NCBI RefSeq assembly: GCF_001482405.1
Contig: NZ_LPXO01000003.1
Coordinates: 186,001 to 250,000 of the forward strand
Reading direction: 5' to 3'
DNA: 64,000 nucleotides
Source of the DNA: Pseudoponticoccus marisrubri
GTDB lineage: Bacteria; Pseudomonadota; Alphaproteobacteria; Rhodobacterales; Rhodobacteraceae
The position numbers and the translations under genes are program-made. Each line of letters begins with the position of its first letter. Positions within the stretch are counted from its first letter, which is position 1. This document shows, piece by piece, positions 41,148-52,292 of this stretch. Below the pieces are notes generated by a model. The model saw only the letters and a list, made by a program, of their open reading frames with translations, made no database searches and had not been told where the DNA came from.

Positions 41148-41163
41148 GCGGGTCTGTCCTTCC

Positions 41164-41209
41164 AAATTCCATGCATGGAATTTGCAAATCTTGTCCTCAA
41201 AAGATTTGC
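41164..41209. repeat. Palindrome cluster 3 (within the cys operon)
   Basis: AAATTCCATGCATGGAATTT (41164-41183) is a perfect 20-bp palindrome; directly after it GCAAATCTT (41184-41192) and AAGATTTGC (41201-41209) form a 9-bp inverted repeat. It sits between the DUF2849 stop and the sulfite reductase start. The string TTTGCAAATC is shared with cluster 1. Confidence 0.85.
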
Positions 41210-41219
41210 GCGCTCCGGC

Positions 41220-41519
41220 TCAGAGGTCGGCCTGTTTGCCATGGGCGTAGTTCGAGGGGCCGGTGCGGCGGAACTCCTCGCGGAAATGCACCGGCTCGGG
41301 CCCGTCCGGCCCGGCATCCATGTCGGCCAGGTAGACCCCCACGACCTCGTCCTGCCGGCGCGAGGCCTCGACCAGCCGCAGCTGGGCATGCGCCTCGTCG
41401 GTCAGGATCTCGGCCTCCGACAGCTTGCGGCTCCACGCGTCGCGCGCGGTCAGGTAGACCACGTCGCCCTCCAAGAGCGCATTGGCGGTAACGACTTTCG
41501 GGGTGAAACGCCGGGGCAT
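41220..41519 (-). CDS. DUF2849 protein of the sulfate assimilation operon
   Basis: A 99-residue basic protein starting MPRRFTPKVVTANALLEGDVVYL, the DUF2849 pattern. It is conserved in alphaproteobacteria between cysG and sulfite reductase. Role unknown; the context is siroheme delivery or sulfite reduction. ATG 41519 overlaps the cysG stop (TGATG); a GTG one codon earlier is equally possible and would add one residue. Confidence 0.88.
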   Translation of the reverse strand: MPRRFTPKVVTANALLEGDVVYLTARDAWSRKLSEAEILTDEAHAQLRLVEASRRQDEVVGVYLADMDAGPDGPEPVHFREEFRRTGPSNYAHGKQADL

Positions 41520-42907
41520 CACGAGACCTCCTGTTGGCGGACGGAAAGGGGCGCGCTCTGGCGCGGGGCTAGGCCGAGGATCATCAGGGTGGGACCGTCC
41601 GGCGCCGCCTCGGCCAGGTCCGAGGAGAGTGCGGAGAGCGTGGTCACCAGCGTGCTCTGCCCGGGCCGGCTGGCCTGCGAGATCACCGTGACGGGCGTGT
41701 CGGGCGCGGCGCCATGCATCAGCAGGCGGCCCTGCAGGAAATGTGCGGCGCGGCGGCCCATGTAGATCGCGGCGACCTCGCCGGGCCGGGCCAGGCTGCG
41801 CCAGTCGTGATCGGCGAAACCTTGCGTGTCATGCCCGGTGATCAGCCGCGTGGCCGCGTTGCGGCCGCGCCGGGTGAAGGACTGGCCCATCCCGGCCAGC
41901 GCCGCCGAGGCCGCGGTGATGCCGGGCACGATCTCGTAGGCGATCCCGGCCGCCTCGACGGCCTCGATCTCCTCGTCGAGCCGTCCGAACACCGTCGGGT
42001 CGCCGCCCTTGAGCCGCACCACATGGGCGCCCTGGGCCCCGTGTTCGACCATGGCCGCATGGATGTCGGCCTGCGCCGTCGACGGGCCGAAGCCCTCCTT
42101 GCCGACGTCGATCAGCAGCGCCTCGCGGCGCGCAAGTTCCAGGATCTCGGGCGTGACCAGCCGGTCATGGATCACCACGTCCGCCTCGTCCAGCGCCTTG
42201 CGCGCCTTTAGCGTCAGCAGTTCCGGATCGCCGGGCCCCGCGCCGACAAAGCTCACCCGGCCCGGCGATGTCTCCTGCGCCAGGTGGCGGGCCAGCAGCG
42301 CGTCCAGCGTGCGCTCGACCTCGGCCTCGCCGTCGGCCATGGCGCGCGGGCCGGCCGAGAAATAATAGTCGCGCCAGAAGGCACGGCGCGGGCGCCCGAA
42401 GGGCAGGGCCTCGGCCACCCGGCGGAACGCCTTGCCGATCCGCGCCAGCCGGCCCAGGTCGCGCGGCAGCCGCTCCTCGAGATCGGCCTTGATGGCGCGC
42501 GCCAGCACCGGCGCCGCACCCTCGGTGCCGATCGCCACGGTGACCGGGTCGCGGTCCACGATGGCCGGCGTGATGAACTGGCTGTCGGCGAGATTGTCCA
42601 CGATATTGACCGGCACGCCCGCGGTCCGGGCCAGCCGGGAGACCTGCGCATCCAGCGCTTCGTCCTCGTCGGCGGCATAGGCCAGCGCGGCGCCCAGCAG
42701 GTCGCAGGCGCCCGGCGGACGCTCGGCCAGCACCAGCCGCCCCTGGGCAGCCCAGTCGCGGATCTCGGGTGCCGGATCGGGCGCAAAGACCGTGATGCGC
42801 GCCTCGGTCTTCAACAGCAGGCGCAGCTTGGCCAGCGCGGCCTCGCCACCGCCGGACAGGACGACGGCACGGTCCTGGAGGTTCACGAAGATCGGGAAAT
42901 GCTGCAT
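41519..42907 (-). CDS. cysG: Siroheme synthase (multifunctional)
   Basis: A 462-residue fusion. The N-terminal part (about 1-200) is the NAD-dependent precorrin-2 dehydrogenase/ferrochelatase with a Rossmann start (LSGGGEAALAKLRLLL); the C-terminal part (about 215-450) is the uroporphyrinogen-III C-methyltransferase with VGAGPGDPELLTLKA and VRLKGGDPTVFGR. Makes siroheme for the sulfite reductase encoded downstream. First gene of the minus-strand operon, facing the Lrp-type gene across a 152-base control region. Confidence 0.96.
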   Translation of the reverse strand: MQHFPIFVNLQDRAVVLSGGGEAALAKLRLLLKTEARITVFAPDPAPEIRDWAAQGRLVLAERPPGACDLLGAALAYAADEDEALDAQVSRLARTAGVPVNIVDNLADSQFITPAIVDRDPVTVAIGTEGAAPVLARAIKADLEERLPRDLGRLARIGKAFRRVAEALPFGRPRRAFWRDYYFSAGPRAMADGEAEVERTLDALLARHLAQETSPGRVSFVGAGPGDPELLTLKARKALDEADVVIHDRLVTPEILELARREALLIDVGKEGFGPSTAQADIHAAMVEHGAQGAHVVRLKGGDPTVFGRLDEEIEAVEAAGIAYEIVPGITAASAALAGMGQSFTRRGRNAATRLITGHDTQGFADHDWRSLARPGEVAAIYMGRRAAHFLQGRLLMHGAAPDTPVTVISQASRPGQSTLVTTLSALSSDLAEAAPDGPTLMILGLAPRQSAPLSVRQQEVS

Positions 42908-42977
42908 GGGCGGGGCGCTCCGGCTGGGTGTCAGTCCGCCAAGACATAGGAAATTTTCCCACCCCGGGGCTAGGTCC

Positions 42978-43044
42978 TTGCGGAAATAAGGAACACTGTT
43001 CTAATCTGCCGCAATGGATGGGGCGATGTTCCGATCTCCCGCAA
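42978..43044. promoter_or_regulatory. Three-site operator array between cysG and the Lrp-type gene
   Basis: Site 1 TTGCGGAAATAAGGAACA (42978-42995) and site 2 TGTTCTAATCTGCCGCAA (42997-43014) form an inverted repeat around GAACA-C-TGTTC. Site 3 TGTTCCGATCTCCCGCAA (43027-43044) repeats site 2 in the same direction, shifted by exactly 30 bp, about three helical turns. Sites ending CCGCAA and starting TGTTC are what an Lrp-family octamer could use to control both genes. Confidence 0.8.
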
Positions 43045-43059
43045 AATTTGGAACGGCTG

Positions 43060-43511
43060 ATGAAGATCGACGCGACCGACCGGAAAATCCTTGGTGAATT
43101 GCAGCGCGACGCGTCGCAATCGCTCGACGAGATCGCCCGCGCCGTGGGCTCCTCCAAGACGCCGGTGTGGAACCGCATCCGCAAGCTGCGCGAGGCCGGG
43201 GTGATCGGCGCGCAGACCGTGGTGCTGGATGCCGAGGCGCTGGGGTTCGAGGCCTGCTTCTTCGTGCTGATCCGCACCTCCGAGCACGAGGCCGAGTGGC
43301 AGCGCCGGTTCCTTGCCGCGCTGCAGGCCCGACCCGAGGTGCAGGAGGCGCACCGCCTGGCCGGCGATATCGACTACATCCTCAAGGTTCGCGTGCGCAA
43401 CGCCCGCGCCTATGACGCCTTCTACCAGGCGCTGATCTCCGAGGTGAAGGTGCACAATGTCACCGCGCTGCTCTCGATGGAAGAGATCAAGGCCACCACC
43501 GCGCTGCCGCT

Positions 43512-43515
<4 letters not shown>
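43060..43515 (+). CDS. Lrp/AsnC family regulator
   Basis: A 151-residue protein. The N-terminal helix-turn-helix (about 2-48: MKIDATDRKILGELQRDASQSLDEIARAVGSSKTPVWNRIRKL) and C-terminal RAM effector domain (about 62-150, with LAGDIDYILKVRV) are complete. Divergent from cysG, with the operator array between; probably controls the cys operon and itself. The start MKIDATDRKIL is the usual Lrp start. It ends 4 bases into the convergent ureohydrolase stop. Confidence 0.93.
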
Positions 43516-46114
<2,599 letters not shown>

Positions 46115-46303
46115 CACTCTATTTTTTCCAGGGATTTCTGGGTGCCTGTGAAATGACTCGCCTCGGCACCACGCCAAGACCGACCCATGAGTTGGATAGA
46201 ACGAACCGAGAATTCGACAGTGTCCGGCGTCAGCGGTCCTGTGACATCCGAGTTGACTTTGTAACGGAGGGTTCCGGCTCATCGAAGCCACCAAGGCGTG
46301 GAG

Positions 46304-46720
46304 ATGAGACAGAAAAACGGACCATCGAAGCTTACGAATGAGGCGATGGTAAAGGACATTCGCCGGCGCCCACGGAAGCACCATTCGTCCGAGAAGAAGG
46401 ATCGCATCGCGCTTGAGGGGCTGAGTGGCGAAGACAGCCTTACCAAGCCCTGTCGGCGCGACGGGATCGAGAAGTGCCTCCATTGCGCTTGGTCCAAGGA
46501 GCTCCTCGAGGCCGGCAAGAAGCGGCTTGCCGGTGATACGTTCCGCCTGGCGACCGGCCCTGAGGTGAAAGGACTGCGTCATGAGGCAACAGCGCTGAAG
46601 GAAGCCGTGGCCGATCTCACCCTGGAGAAGCGCCTTCTTAAAAAAAGCATGCTCGGGGATGGGGGAGACGAGGAATGTGGTATCCGGCGTCAGAAAAGCT
46701 CTAGTTCACCCGGTAGGTAG
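46304..46720 (+). pseudogene. IS3 family transposase OrfA remnant
   Basis: About 138 residues matching IS3-group OrfA: KDIRRRPRKHHSSEKKDRIALEG, AGKKRLAGDTFRLAT and TLEKRLLKKSMLGDGGDEE, the leucine-zipper end. Several normally conserved positions are changed (LTKPCRRDGIEKCLHCAWSK), suggesting decay. An A7 run at 46640-46646 lies where such elements shift frame to OrfB. The ORF itself is open, but its partner frame is dead. A GTG at 46298 is a second possible start. Confidence 0.8.
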
Positions 46721-46800
46721 AGCGGTCTCGCCTGCCGACGAAGCGTACAATCGACATGATCGGCGTGCCCCGCGCGACCTTCGACCGGCGGTGTGATCGC
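46675..46800 (+). pseudogene. IS3 family OrfB remnant with two stop codons
   Basis: In the -1 frame relative to OrfA, ATG 46675 opens MWYPASEKL and hits TAG, then FTR, then another TAG, then VERSRLPTKRTIDMIGVPRATFDR, the expected beginning of the IS3 OrfB helper region. Nothing of the DDE core follows; the IS110 element starts soon after. The IS3 copy is therefore cut at both protein levels. Confidence 0.8.
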
Positions 46801-46906
46801 CATTTGTTTCTCGGAGACGCGCCATTGATGGTGTGGATGGCCCCGCCAGCGGCATCGCGCTGTGCCAAAGTCGGTCTGTGAAGCACGCACCTGAAGGGAG
46901 CCATCC

Positions 46907-47945
46907 ATGGACCAACCTACCACCGTCGGCCTCGACCTGGCCAAAAATGTCTACCAGATTCGCGGATTGGACGCGGAGGACGCGATTCTCTGCCGCCGTC
47001 AATTGCGTCGGTCGCAGGTTCTGGTGTTCGTTAGGCAGCTTAGCCCTTGCCTTGTGGGTATGGAAGCCTGCACCGGCGCCATCACCGGGCGCGGGATCTG
47101 GCAGGCCTTGGCCATGAAGACCGACTTGTGCCGCCCGCTTGTGTGAAGCATTGCGTGAAGCGGGGTAAGACCGATGCCGCCGATGCCGAAGCCATCTACG
47201 AAGCGGTGACATGGCCGAGTTCAGGGTGGTCCGCGCCAACGGAATGAACGATCCGGGGGGGGGCGTTCAAAGGTACAGAACGCGCTTCGTACCGGTGACG
47301 TCGGCGGAGCGGCAGGCCGCCCTGCTCGACCACAAGGCACGGGACTTCCTCATCCGGCAGCGGACGCAGATCGTAGACACGATCCGCGCGCATTCAGGCG
47401 AGTTCGGGGTCGTCGTGGCGAAGGGCATCCACAACTTCGATCGCCGTCTCGAGGCCGCCTGCGACATGCCCGATGCAGCGCGCCCGGCACTGGAGATGCT
47501 GTCCGATCAACTGCGCGATACGCAGGCTCTGATCGAAGAGGTCACCGCACGGACCGGCGAAATGCAGAGCGAAGACGCGCTGGCACGCCGACTGGCAACG
47601 GAGCCTGAGGTGGGCACGATCTCCTCCGGCGCGTTTGCCGTCACTCCCCCGATGTGGCCGCTTTCCGCAGCGCGCGTGACTACGCGGCATGGTTCGTACC
47701 GACGCCGACAGCCTATTCCAGTGGCGGAAAAGAGGGGTTCGGGCGGATCTCCGAGGCGGGCAATCGATCTCTGCGAAGGTTGCTCTGCCTCGGCGCAATG
47801 GCCCGGATCAGCGCGCGGCGGGGACGTCGAGATGTTGCATCAGGCCAGGCGCTGGACTGACTCGACCAGATGCTTGTCCGCAAGCCCGTGAAGGTGGTCG
47901 CAATCTCGCTGGCCACGAACGATCCGGGCACTGATCGCCCGGGGC
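46907..47945 (+). pseudogene. IS110 transposase, multiply frameshifted
   Basis: Pieces in order: MDQPTTVGLDLAKNVYQIRG (N-terminal DEDD part, frame from 46907); after a shift near 47070, LAGLGHEDRLVPPACVKHCVKRGKTDAADAEAI; after an insertion with a run of nine G near 47256, RFVPVTSAERQAALLDHKAR to AFAVTPP; after another shift near 47650, AAFRSARDYAAW to GNRSLRRLLCLGAMARISARR; after a TGA at about 47859, LDQMLVRKPVKVVAISLA. At least three frameshifts and one stop; it cannot make a working enzyme. Confidence 0.85.
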
Positions 47946-48257
47946 AGCAGCGACCGAACCGCCCCGGCCCAAACCGCAGGAGACCAGCCGCGCCGGTCCT
48001 GGACCGGTAGGCCCGAAGCTGGTGAGGCGCAGCGTGAGGTGATGGCACAGAGACGGCACCATGCGGAATAATGGGACACCCAGTTCGGACCGGAGCGCCT
48101 CCGAGCGCGCGCCATTGATCGGGACCCGACCGCCGGCTGACTTCATCAGGGCGCGCAGCTAAATGGTCGCTGCATCTCGGACGCCGTATACATGGCCGCG
48201 ACCGACCATATGCCAAATCACACAAAGCTCTTGCCAAGGGGCCATCCACACACGGTC
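47946..48257. other. IS110 non-coding tail
   Basis: No gene is seen. The stretch has GATGGCACAGAG and GCGCGCCATTGATCGGGACC-like sequence that usually lies downstream of IS110 transposase genes, then the junction with the SDR fragment. Confidence 0.5.
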
Positions 48258-48883
48258 CGAGCGACAATGGCAACGCGGTTCAGATTGACCTGCTGATCAA
48301 TAACGCGGGGATCGTGGTGGGTAGGCCCTTCCTCGAACATGGACACGCCGATATTGATCGAACCATTGCGATCAACACGGGAGCGCTAATGCATCTGACC
48401 CGCGCTGTACTGCCCGGCATGGTAGCGCATGGCCGGGGACACGTAGTCAATATTGCCTCGGCAACGGCGCTCGTTTCAAATCCGAACATGAGCGTCTACG
48501 CCGCCAGCAAGTGGGCGGTCATGGGCTGGTCGGATTCACTCCGACAAGAGTTGGAGCGGTCAGTCACCGGCGTCCGCGTCACAACCGTGCTGCCATATTA
48601 CATCCACACCGGCATGTTCGACGGGTTGCGCTCGCGCGTCATTCCGATCCTCCAGCCCGAAGATGTCGCGCGCCGCATCCTTCGGGCGTTGAAGCGCGAC
48701 GCGGTCTTCCTCCACATGCCGGGCATCGTGCGTCTTCTGCCGCTCTTGAGGGGCCTTTTGTCGACACGGGCGCTCGATTTCGTCCTCAACCGCATCTTCG
48801 GCGTGGCCAGCAGCATGGACACGTTCAAAGGGCGCGACGGCGCTGCGCAGGATCTGCGCGAACCCGGCGGCGGGCGGTCTTGA
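48258..48883 (+). pseudogene. SDR family oxidoreductase lacking its N-terminus
   Basis: Reading from about 48263 gives DLLINNAG, then the catalytic series N, S (NIASATALVS), Y and K (YAASKWAVMGWS), and the later PYYIHTGMFDGLRS and MDTFKG blocks of a short-chain dehydrogenase. The first ~80 residues, including the TGXXXGXG NAD(P) loop, are missing; the frame begins directly at the IS110 end. A GTG at 48314 could start a 189-residue product, but it would be without cofactor binding. The 5' half was lost during IS110 insertion or deletion. Confidence 0.82.
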
Positions 48884-49135
48884 GGCGCCTCACACAAAAA
48901 CGGTGTGGGTCGCCCTCGTATCGTCTTCGTTGGATCTCTCGGGGCGCAGATCGCCCGCGCATGATTGGACGCGTGCGTTCCGCAACATGTGCCCCAGATC
49001 ACACTGCTGGAAAGCGCCCGCGCTTGGTCAACAGGCGCGAGGGCTGGGCGATCGTCCTCGCGCCAGTCTAATGAAGCAATGTCACCTGTGATGCGCTTTC
49101 GGCTACTGTCGGGAGGGAAAGGCGCTGGTCGGTAC

Positions 49136-50299
49136 CTAGGCTCCGCTTTGCCCAACCGGCAGCCGGTTTCGTACCAGTTCCACGAACCATTCGACGCCCG
49201 GGACGAGCGCCGCGTCGTTGAAATCGTATTCGGGGCTGTGGAGCGGCGCGCTATCTCCGTTTCCGATGTTGAAGAACGCGCCCGGTGCGACCTTTAGAGC
49301 CTGGGCGAAATCCTCGGACGCGCCCATGCGCGGTGCATCGCCATCCACGTGCTCGGCGCCGAACACGGTCGCGGCGGCGTTCAAGCCGTGCTCGGTGGCG
49401 GCGGGGTCGTTGACCAGGGGCACGAATACGCGCTCATACTGGATCTCGACCTCGCAGCCATGCGCGGCGGCCAGGCCCTGGGCAACCTGGCGCAGGGCTG
49501 CCTCGAGCTGATGGCTGACATCGTCATTGAAGTGGCGGCAGTCGCCCTCGATGCGCGCCTCGCTCGCGATGGCGTTCTTGATGTTGTCGCCCTCGATTCC
49601 CGTGACCGAGACCACGGCGAGCTCTGCCGGGTCGATCCTGCGCGAGACGATCGTCTGCAATTCGCCGACAATCGCGCAGGCGCAAACGATCGCGTCCCGG
49701 CAATCCTGAGGGCGTGAAGCGTGGCCACCTCGGCCACGCACGACGATGCTGAACCCGTCCTCGGCCCCCATGAAAGCGCCCGGTCGCGTCTCGAACGACC
49801 CCACTGGCAGGCCCGGCTTGTTGTGCAGGCCATAGATCTCATCGAAGGCCAGCCGGGATCCCAGCCCGTCCCGGATCATGGCCTTCATGCCCTGTCCCCA
49901 TTCCTCGGCGGGCTGGAAGACCAGCCGCACGGTCCCGTCGAACCCGCCCTCGCTGGCCAGGACCGCGGCGGTCCCCAGCAGGATCGTGGTGTGGCCATCA
50001 TGGCCGCAGGCATGCATCAGCCCGGGCCTGGACGAGGCATAGGGCAGGTTCGTCGTCTCCTGCATCCGCAGACAGTCCATGTCCGCGCGCAGGGCGAGCG
50101 TGCGTCCGCCATCGCCCTTGCGCAGCGTTGCGACAATGCCGGTCCCGCCGATGCCGGTCTCGATCTCGTCGATACCGAAGGCGCGCAGACGCTCGACGAC
50201 GAACCGGGCGGTCTCCTGTTCCTCGAAGCCGAATTCCGGGTGTCGATGCAGGTGGCGGCGCCAGTCGCGCATCGAAGCGGCCAACTCGGTCGGGGTCAC
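49136..50299 (-). CDS. M20 family amidohydrolase (hippurate hydrolase type)
   Basis: A 387-residue M20D enzyme with MHACGHDGHTTILLG, the EEWGQGMKAMI stretch (the usual EEGGGG is EEWGQG), GLHNKPGLPVGSF and GASEDFAQAL. I choose GTG 50299 (VTPTELAASMRDW), preceded by AGGAAAGG; the frame is open 20 codons further without support. It is the third hippurate-type M20 gene in the window but distant from the other two and more diverged. Substrate unknown. No operon partner. Confidence 0.83.
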   Translation of the reverse strand: MTPTELAASMRDWRRHLHRHPEFGFEEQETARFVVERLRAFGIDEIETGIGGTGIVATLRKGDGGRTLALRADMDCLRMQETTNLPYASSRPGLMHACGHDGHTTILLGTAAVLASEGGFDGTVRLVFQPAEEWGQGMKAMIRDGLGSRLAFDEIYGLHNKPGLPVGSFETRPGAFMGAEDGFSIVVRGRGGHASRPQDCRDAIVCACAIVGELQTIVSRRIDPAELAVVSVTGIEGDNIKNAIASEARIEGDCRHFNDDVSHQLEAALRQVAQGLAAAHGCEVEIQYERVFVPLVNDPAATEHGLNAAATVFGAEHVDGDAPRMGASEDFAQALKVAPGAFFNIGNGDSAPLHSPEYDFNDAALVPGVEWFVELVRNRLPVGQSGA

Positions 50300-50552
50300 G
50301 GTGTTGCCTTTCCTGTCTCTACCGCTGTCATTCGTAGACAGCTTCGTTGGATAGCGCAAAGGGCCAGAGCGCGCCTTGCGTGGGTCACGAGAGCCGCGTT
50401 CGAGGCGCGAGAGCGCAGGTTGCCCCGGTCAAGCAGGCAGCCATTCGTGCCGTGGCCGCCCGCACCGTCGCAGAGAACCGCGCCGGCGACCGAGGCTGTT
50501 TCACGGACACAGGTGTGGCCCGTGTGCGTGACGCGGGGCGCCGGGGCAGCCG

Positions 50553-51623
50553 TCATCCGGAGATCTCGATCCCGATCTTGCCGAGGTGGGATTTGTCGAG
50601 GAAGGCCTCCTGCGCGGCGCGCAACTCGCCAAGCGGGTGACGCTCGGCCAGGACGGGGCGGATCTCGCCGGCCTCGATATAGCCCACCAGGTCGGTGAAG
50701 ACCCGCGGGTCCTGCCGGGTGCTTCCGATCAGCGCCAGGTCCTTGAGGTAGAGCGTCCGCAGGTCGAGCTCGACGATCGGGCCGGCGATGGCGCCCGAGG
50801 TCACGTAGCGGCCTTTCGGCACCAGCGCGTCCAGCAATGCGGGCCAGCGTGGCCCGCCGACGAGGTCCAGCACCACGTCGAAGGCATCCTCACGCAGCGG
50901 CGCGTTCCGGTCCAGCGTGACATCGGCGCCAAGCGCCTGCAGCGCCTCCATCTTGGCGGGGCTGGTGAGCGCGGTGACATGCGCGCCGCGACGTTTGGCC
51001 AGCTGCACCGCGGCCGAACCGACGCCGCCCGAGGCCCCGGTGATCAGCACGCGTTCGGCGCCTAGAGCCGCGCGCTGGATCATGCCCTCGGCGGTCGAGA
51101 AGGCGCAGGGGAAGGACGCAAGCTCGATATCCGACAGCGGGCTGTCCACCGTCACGGCGTTCACGGATTCGACGGTGGTGTACTCCGCGAAGGCCCCGTC
51201 GCGTTCGGAGCCGAAGGTCACCAGCGCATCCGCATCCGCGCCCTCAGGGCAATACATCGGCCGCACGAGGACGCGCTCGCCGATGCGTGCAGCGTCAACG
51301 CCCGCACCGACGGCCACGATCCGGCCGCAGCAATCGGCGCCCTGGATGCGCGGAAAGCTCAACGCTCCGGACCACGCGCCGTCGGCATCCGATGCGCCAC
51401 CATATCCTTCCGTGGCGGCCGAGTTCGTGTCGCCCCGCACGGACTTGGAATACCAGCCGGTGCGGGTGTTCACGTCGGTATTGTTCACCGAGGAGGCGCC
51501 GACGCGGATCAGCACCTCGCCGGCACCGGGCTGCGGCACCGGCACATCCTCGCGCCATTCCAGCTTGTCGAGACCGCCATGCCCGGTGAGCAGGACGGCG
51601 TTCATGGTTGCGGGCAGGGTCAT
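50553..51623 (-). CDS. Medium-chain dehydrogenase, quinone oxidoreductase-like
   Basis: A 356-residue MDR protein. GroES-like N-domain (about 1-140) with SSVNNTDVNTRTGWY and GADCCGRIVAVGAGV; Rossmann domain with GASGGVGSAAVQLAK. There is no structural zinc Cys cluster, so it belongs to the zinc-free quinone or enal reductase side. ATG 51623 follows GGAG. It is divergent from a TetR gene 70 bases away with twin operators between, suggesting induction by a reactive compound. Confidence 0.85.
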   Translation of the reverse strand: MTLPATMNAVLLTGHGGLDKLEWREDVPVPQPGAGEVLIRVGASSVNNTDVNTRTGWYSKSVRGDTNSAATEGYGGASDADGAWSGALSFPRIQGADCCGRIVAVGAGVDAARIGERVLVRPMYCPEGADADALVTFGSERDGAFAEYTTVESVNAVTVDSPLSDIELASFPCAFSTAEGMIQRAALGAERVLITGASGGVGSAAVQLAKRRGAHVTALTSPAKMEALQALGADVTLDRNAPLREDAFDVVLDLVGGPRWPALLDALVPKGRYVTSGAIAGPIVELDLRTLYLKDLALIGSTRQDPRVFTDLVGYIEAGEIRPVLAERHPLGELRAAQEAFLDKSHLGKIGIEISG

Positions 51624-51639
51624 CTTGGCAGGCTCCAGT

Positions 51640-51683
51640 GTAGAATGATCGCTCTACTTGCGTAGGTAGAGGGATCGCTCTAC
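51640..51683. promoter_or_regulatory. Twin TetR operators
   Basis: GTAGAATGATCGCTCTAC (51640-51657) and GTAGAGGGATCGCTCTAC (51666-51683). Each is a near palindrome GTAGA-N3-ATC-N2-TCTAC, and they are spaced 26 bp. The pair fills the gap between the divergent MDR and TetR start codons and should repress both genes when the TetR protein is bound. Confidence 0.88.
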
Positions 51684-51693
51684 ATCGTCAAGC

Positions 51694-52218
51694 ATGACGG
51701 AGATGATGCGCAGGATATCCGCCGGTCTGGAACAGGCCTTTGCCGCCCGGGGCTTTGCCGAGCCCTCGGTCGAGGATTTGCGCGACGCTGCCGGCGTCAG
51801 CCTGCGCACGCTCTACAAGTACACACCCTCGCGGGCCGACATGGTGCTGGCGGCGCTGGAGAACCGACACCAGCGCTACCTCTCGCATGTCTTCGACCGG
51901 CTGCCTGAGAACCCGGACGAGGCGACGGAGGCCGTTCTGGCCCGGGTCGGCACCTGGATGGCGACCGAGACCTCGCATGGCTGCCTGTTCCATGCCGCCG
52001 TGGCCGCCGATCCGAACAGCGCGCCCCTGCGCGCCCTTCTGGAACGCCACAAGGCCGAGGTCGCGTCCCGGGCGGCCGCGGCGACGGGGCTTGGTGCGGC
52101 CGAGACCGAATTGCTGGTGATCATCGAGGGCCTGACCCAGGCCTGGCCCCTGCGCGGCGATGCCGCGATCGAGGCCGCCAAGCGCCTGGCACAGGCGCTG
52201 CGGGCCGCGCTTGGGTAG
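51694..52218 (+). CDS. TetR/AcrR family repressor
   Basis: A 174-residue TetR-type regulator. Helix-turn-helix at about 5-50 (ISAGLEQAFAARGFAEPSVEDLRDAAGVSLRTLYKYTPSRADMVLAAL), then an alpha-helical ligand domain containing two Cys-rich turns (HGCLFHAA). Divergent to the MDR gene, with two operator copies 10 bases upstream of its own start, so autoregulation is expected. Inducer not predictable. Confidence 0.9.
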   Translation: MTEMMRRISAGLEQAFAARGFAEPSVEDLRDAAGVSLRTLYKYTPSRADMVLAALENRHQRYLSHVFDRLPENPDEATEAVLARVGTWMATETSHGCLFHAAVAADPNSAPLRALLERHKAEVASRAAAATGLGAAETELLVIIEGLTQAWPLRGDAAIEAAKRLAQALRAALG

Positions 52219-52292
52219 CTGTCGCTGCAGATGAACGGGGCTTGTCAGGATCGATCGTCCCGACCTGCGCCGCAAGGACGTCACGCACAGCG

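Larger units (their letters stand above)
46820..48257 (+). mobile_element. Decayed IS110 family element
   Basis: A broken IS110 transposase (46907-47945) followed by the ~300-base non-coding tail such elements have downstream of the gene. The right end is placed near the GGGCCATCCACACACGGTCCG stretch at 48238-48258, directly before the SDR fragment. No target duplication is expected for this family, so the ends are approximate. It has overwritten the IS3 OrfB downstream part. Confidence 0.7.

Noticed and set aside
38703-41765. 1020-codon plus-strand frame across the cys operon
   Set aside because: Shadow of cysH, sulfite reductase and DUF2849, all with clear motifs on the other strand.
46640-46647. 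A7G run as a proven frameshift site
   Set aside because: The run is where IS3 elements shift, but the phase does not give the ideal A-AAA-AAG slippery heptamer in the OrfA frame, and OrfB is dead here.
48903-49091. Short frames after the SDR fragment
   Set aside because: No Shine-Dalgarno or similarity; probably non-coding residue of the rearrangement.
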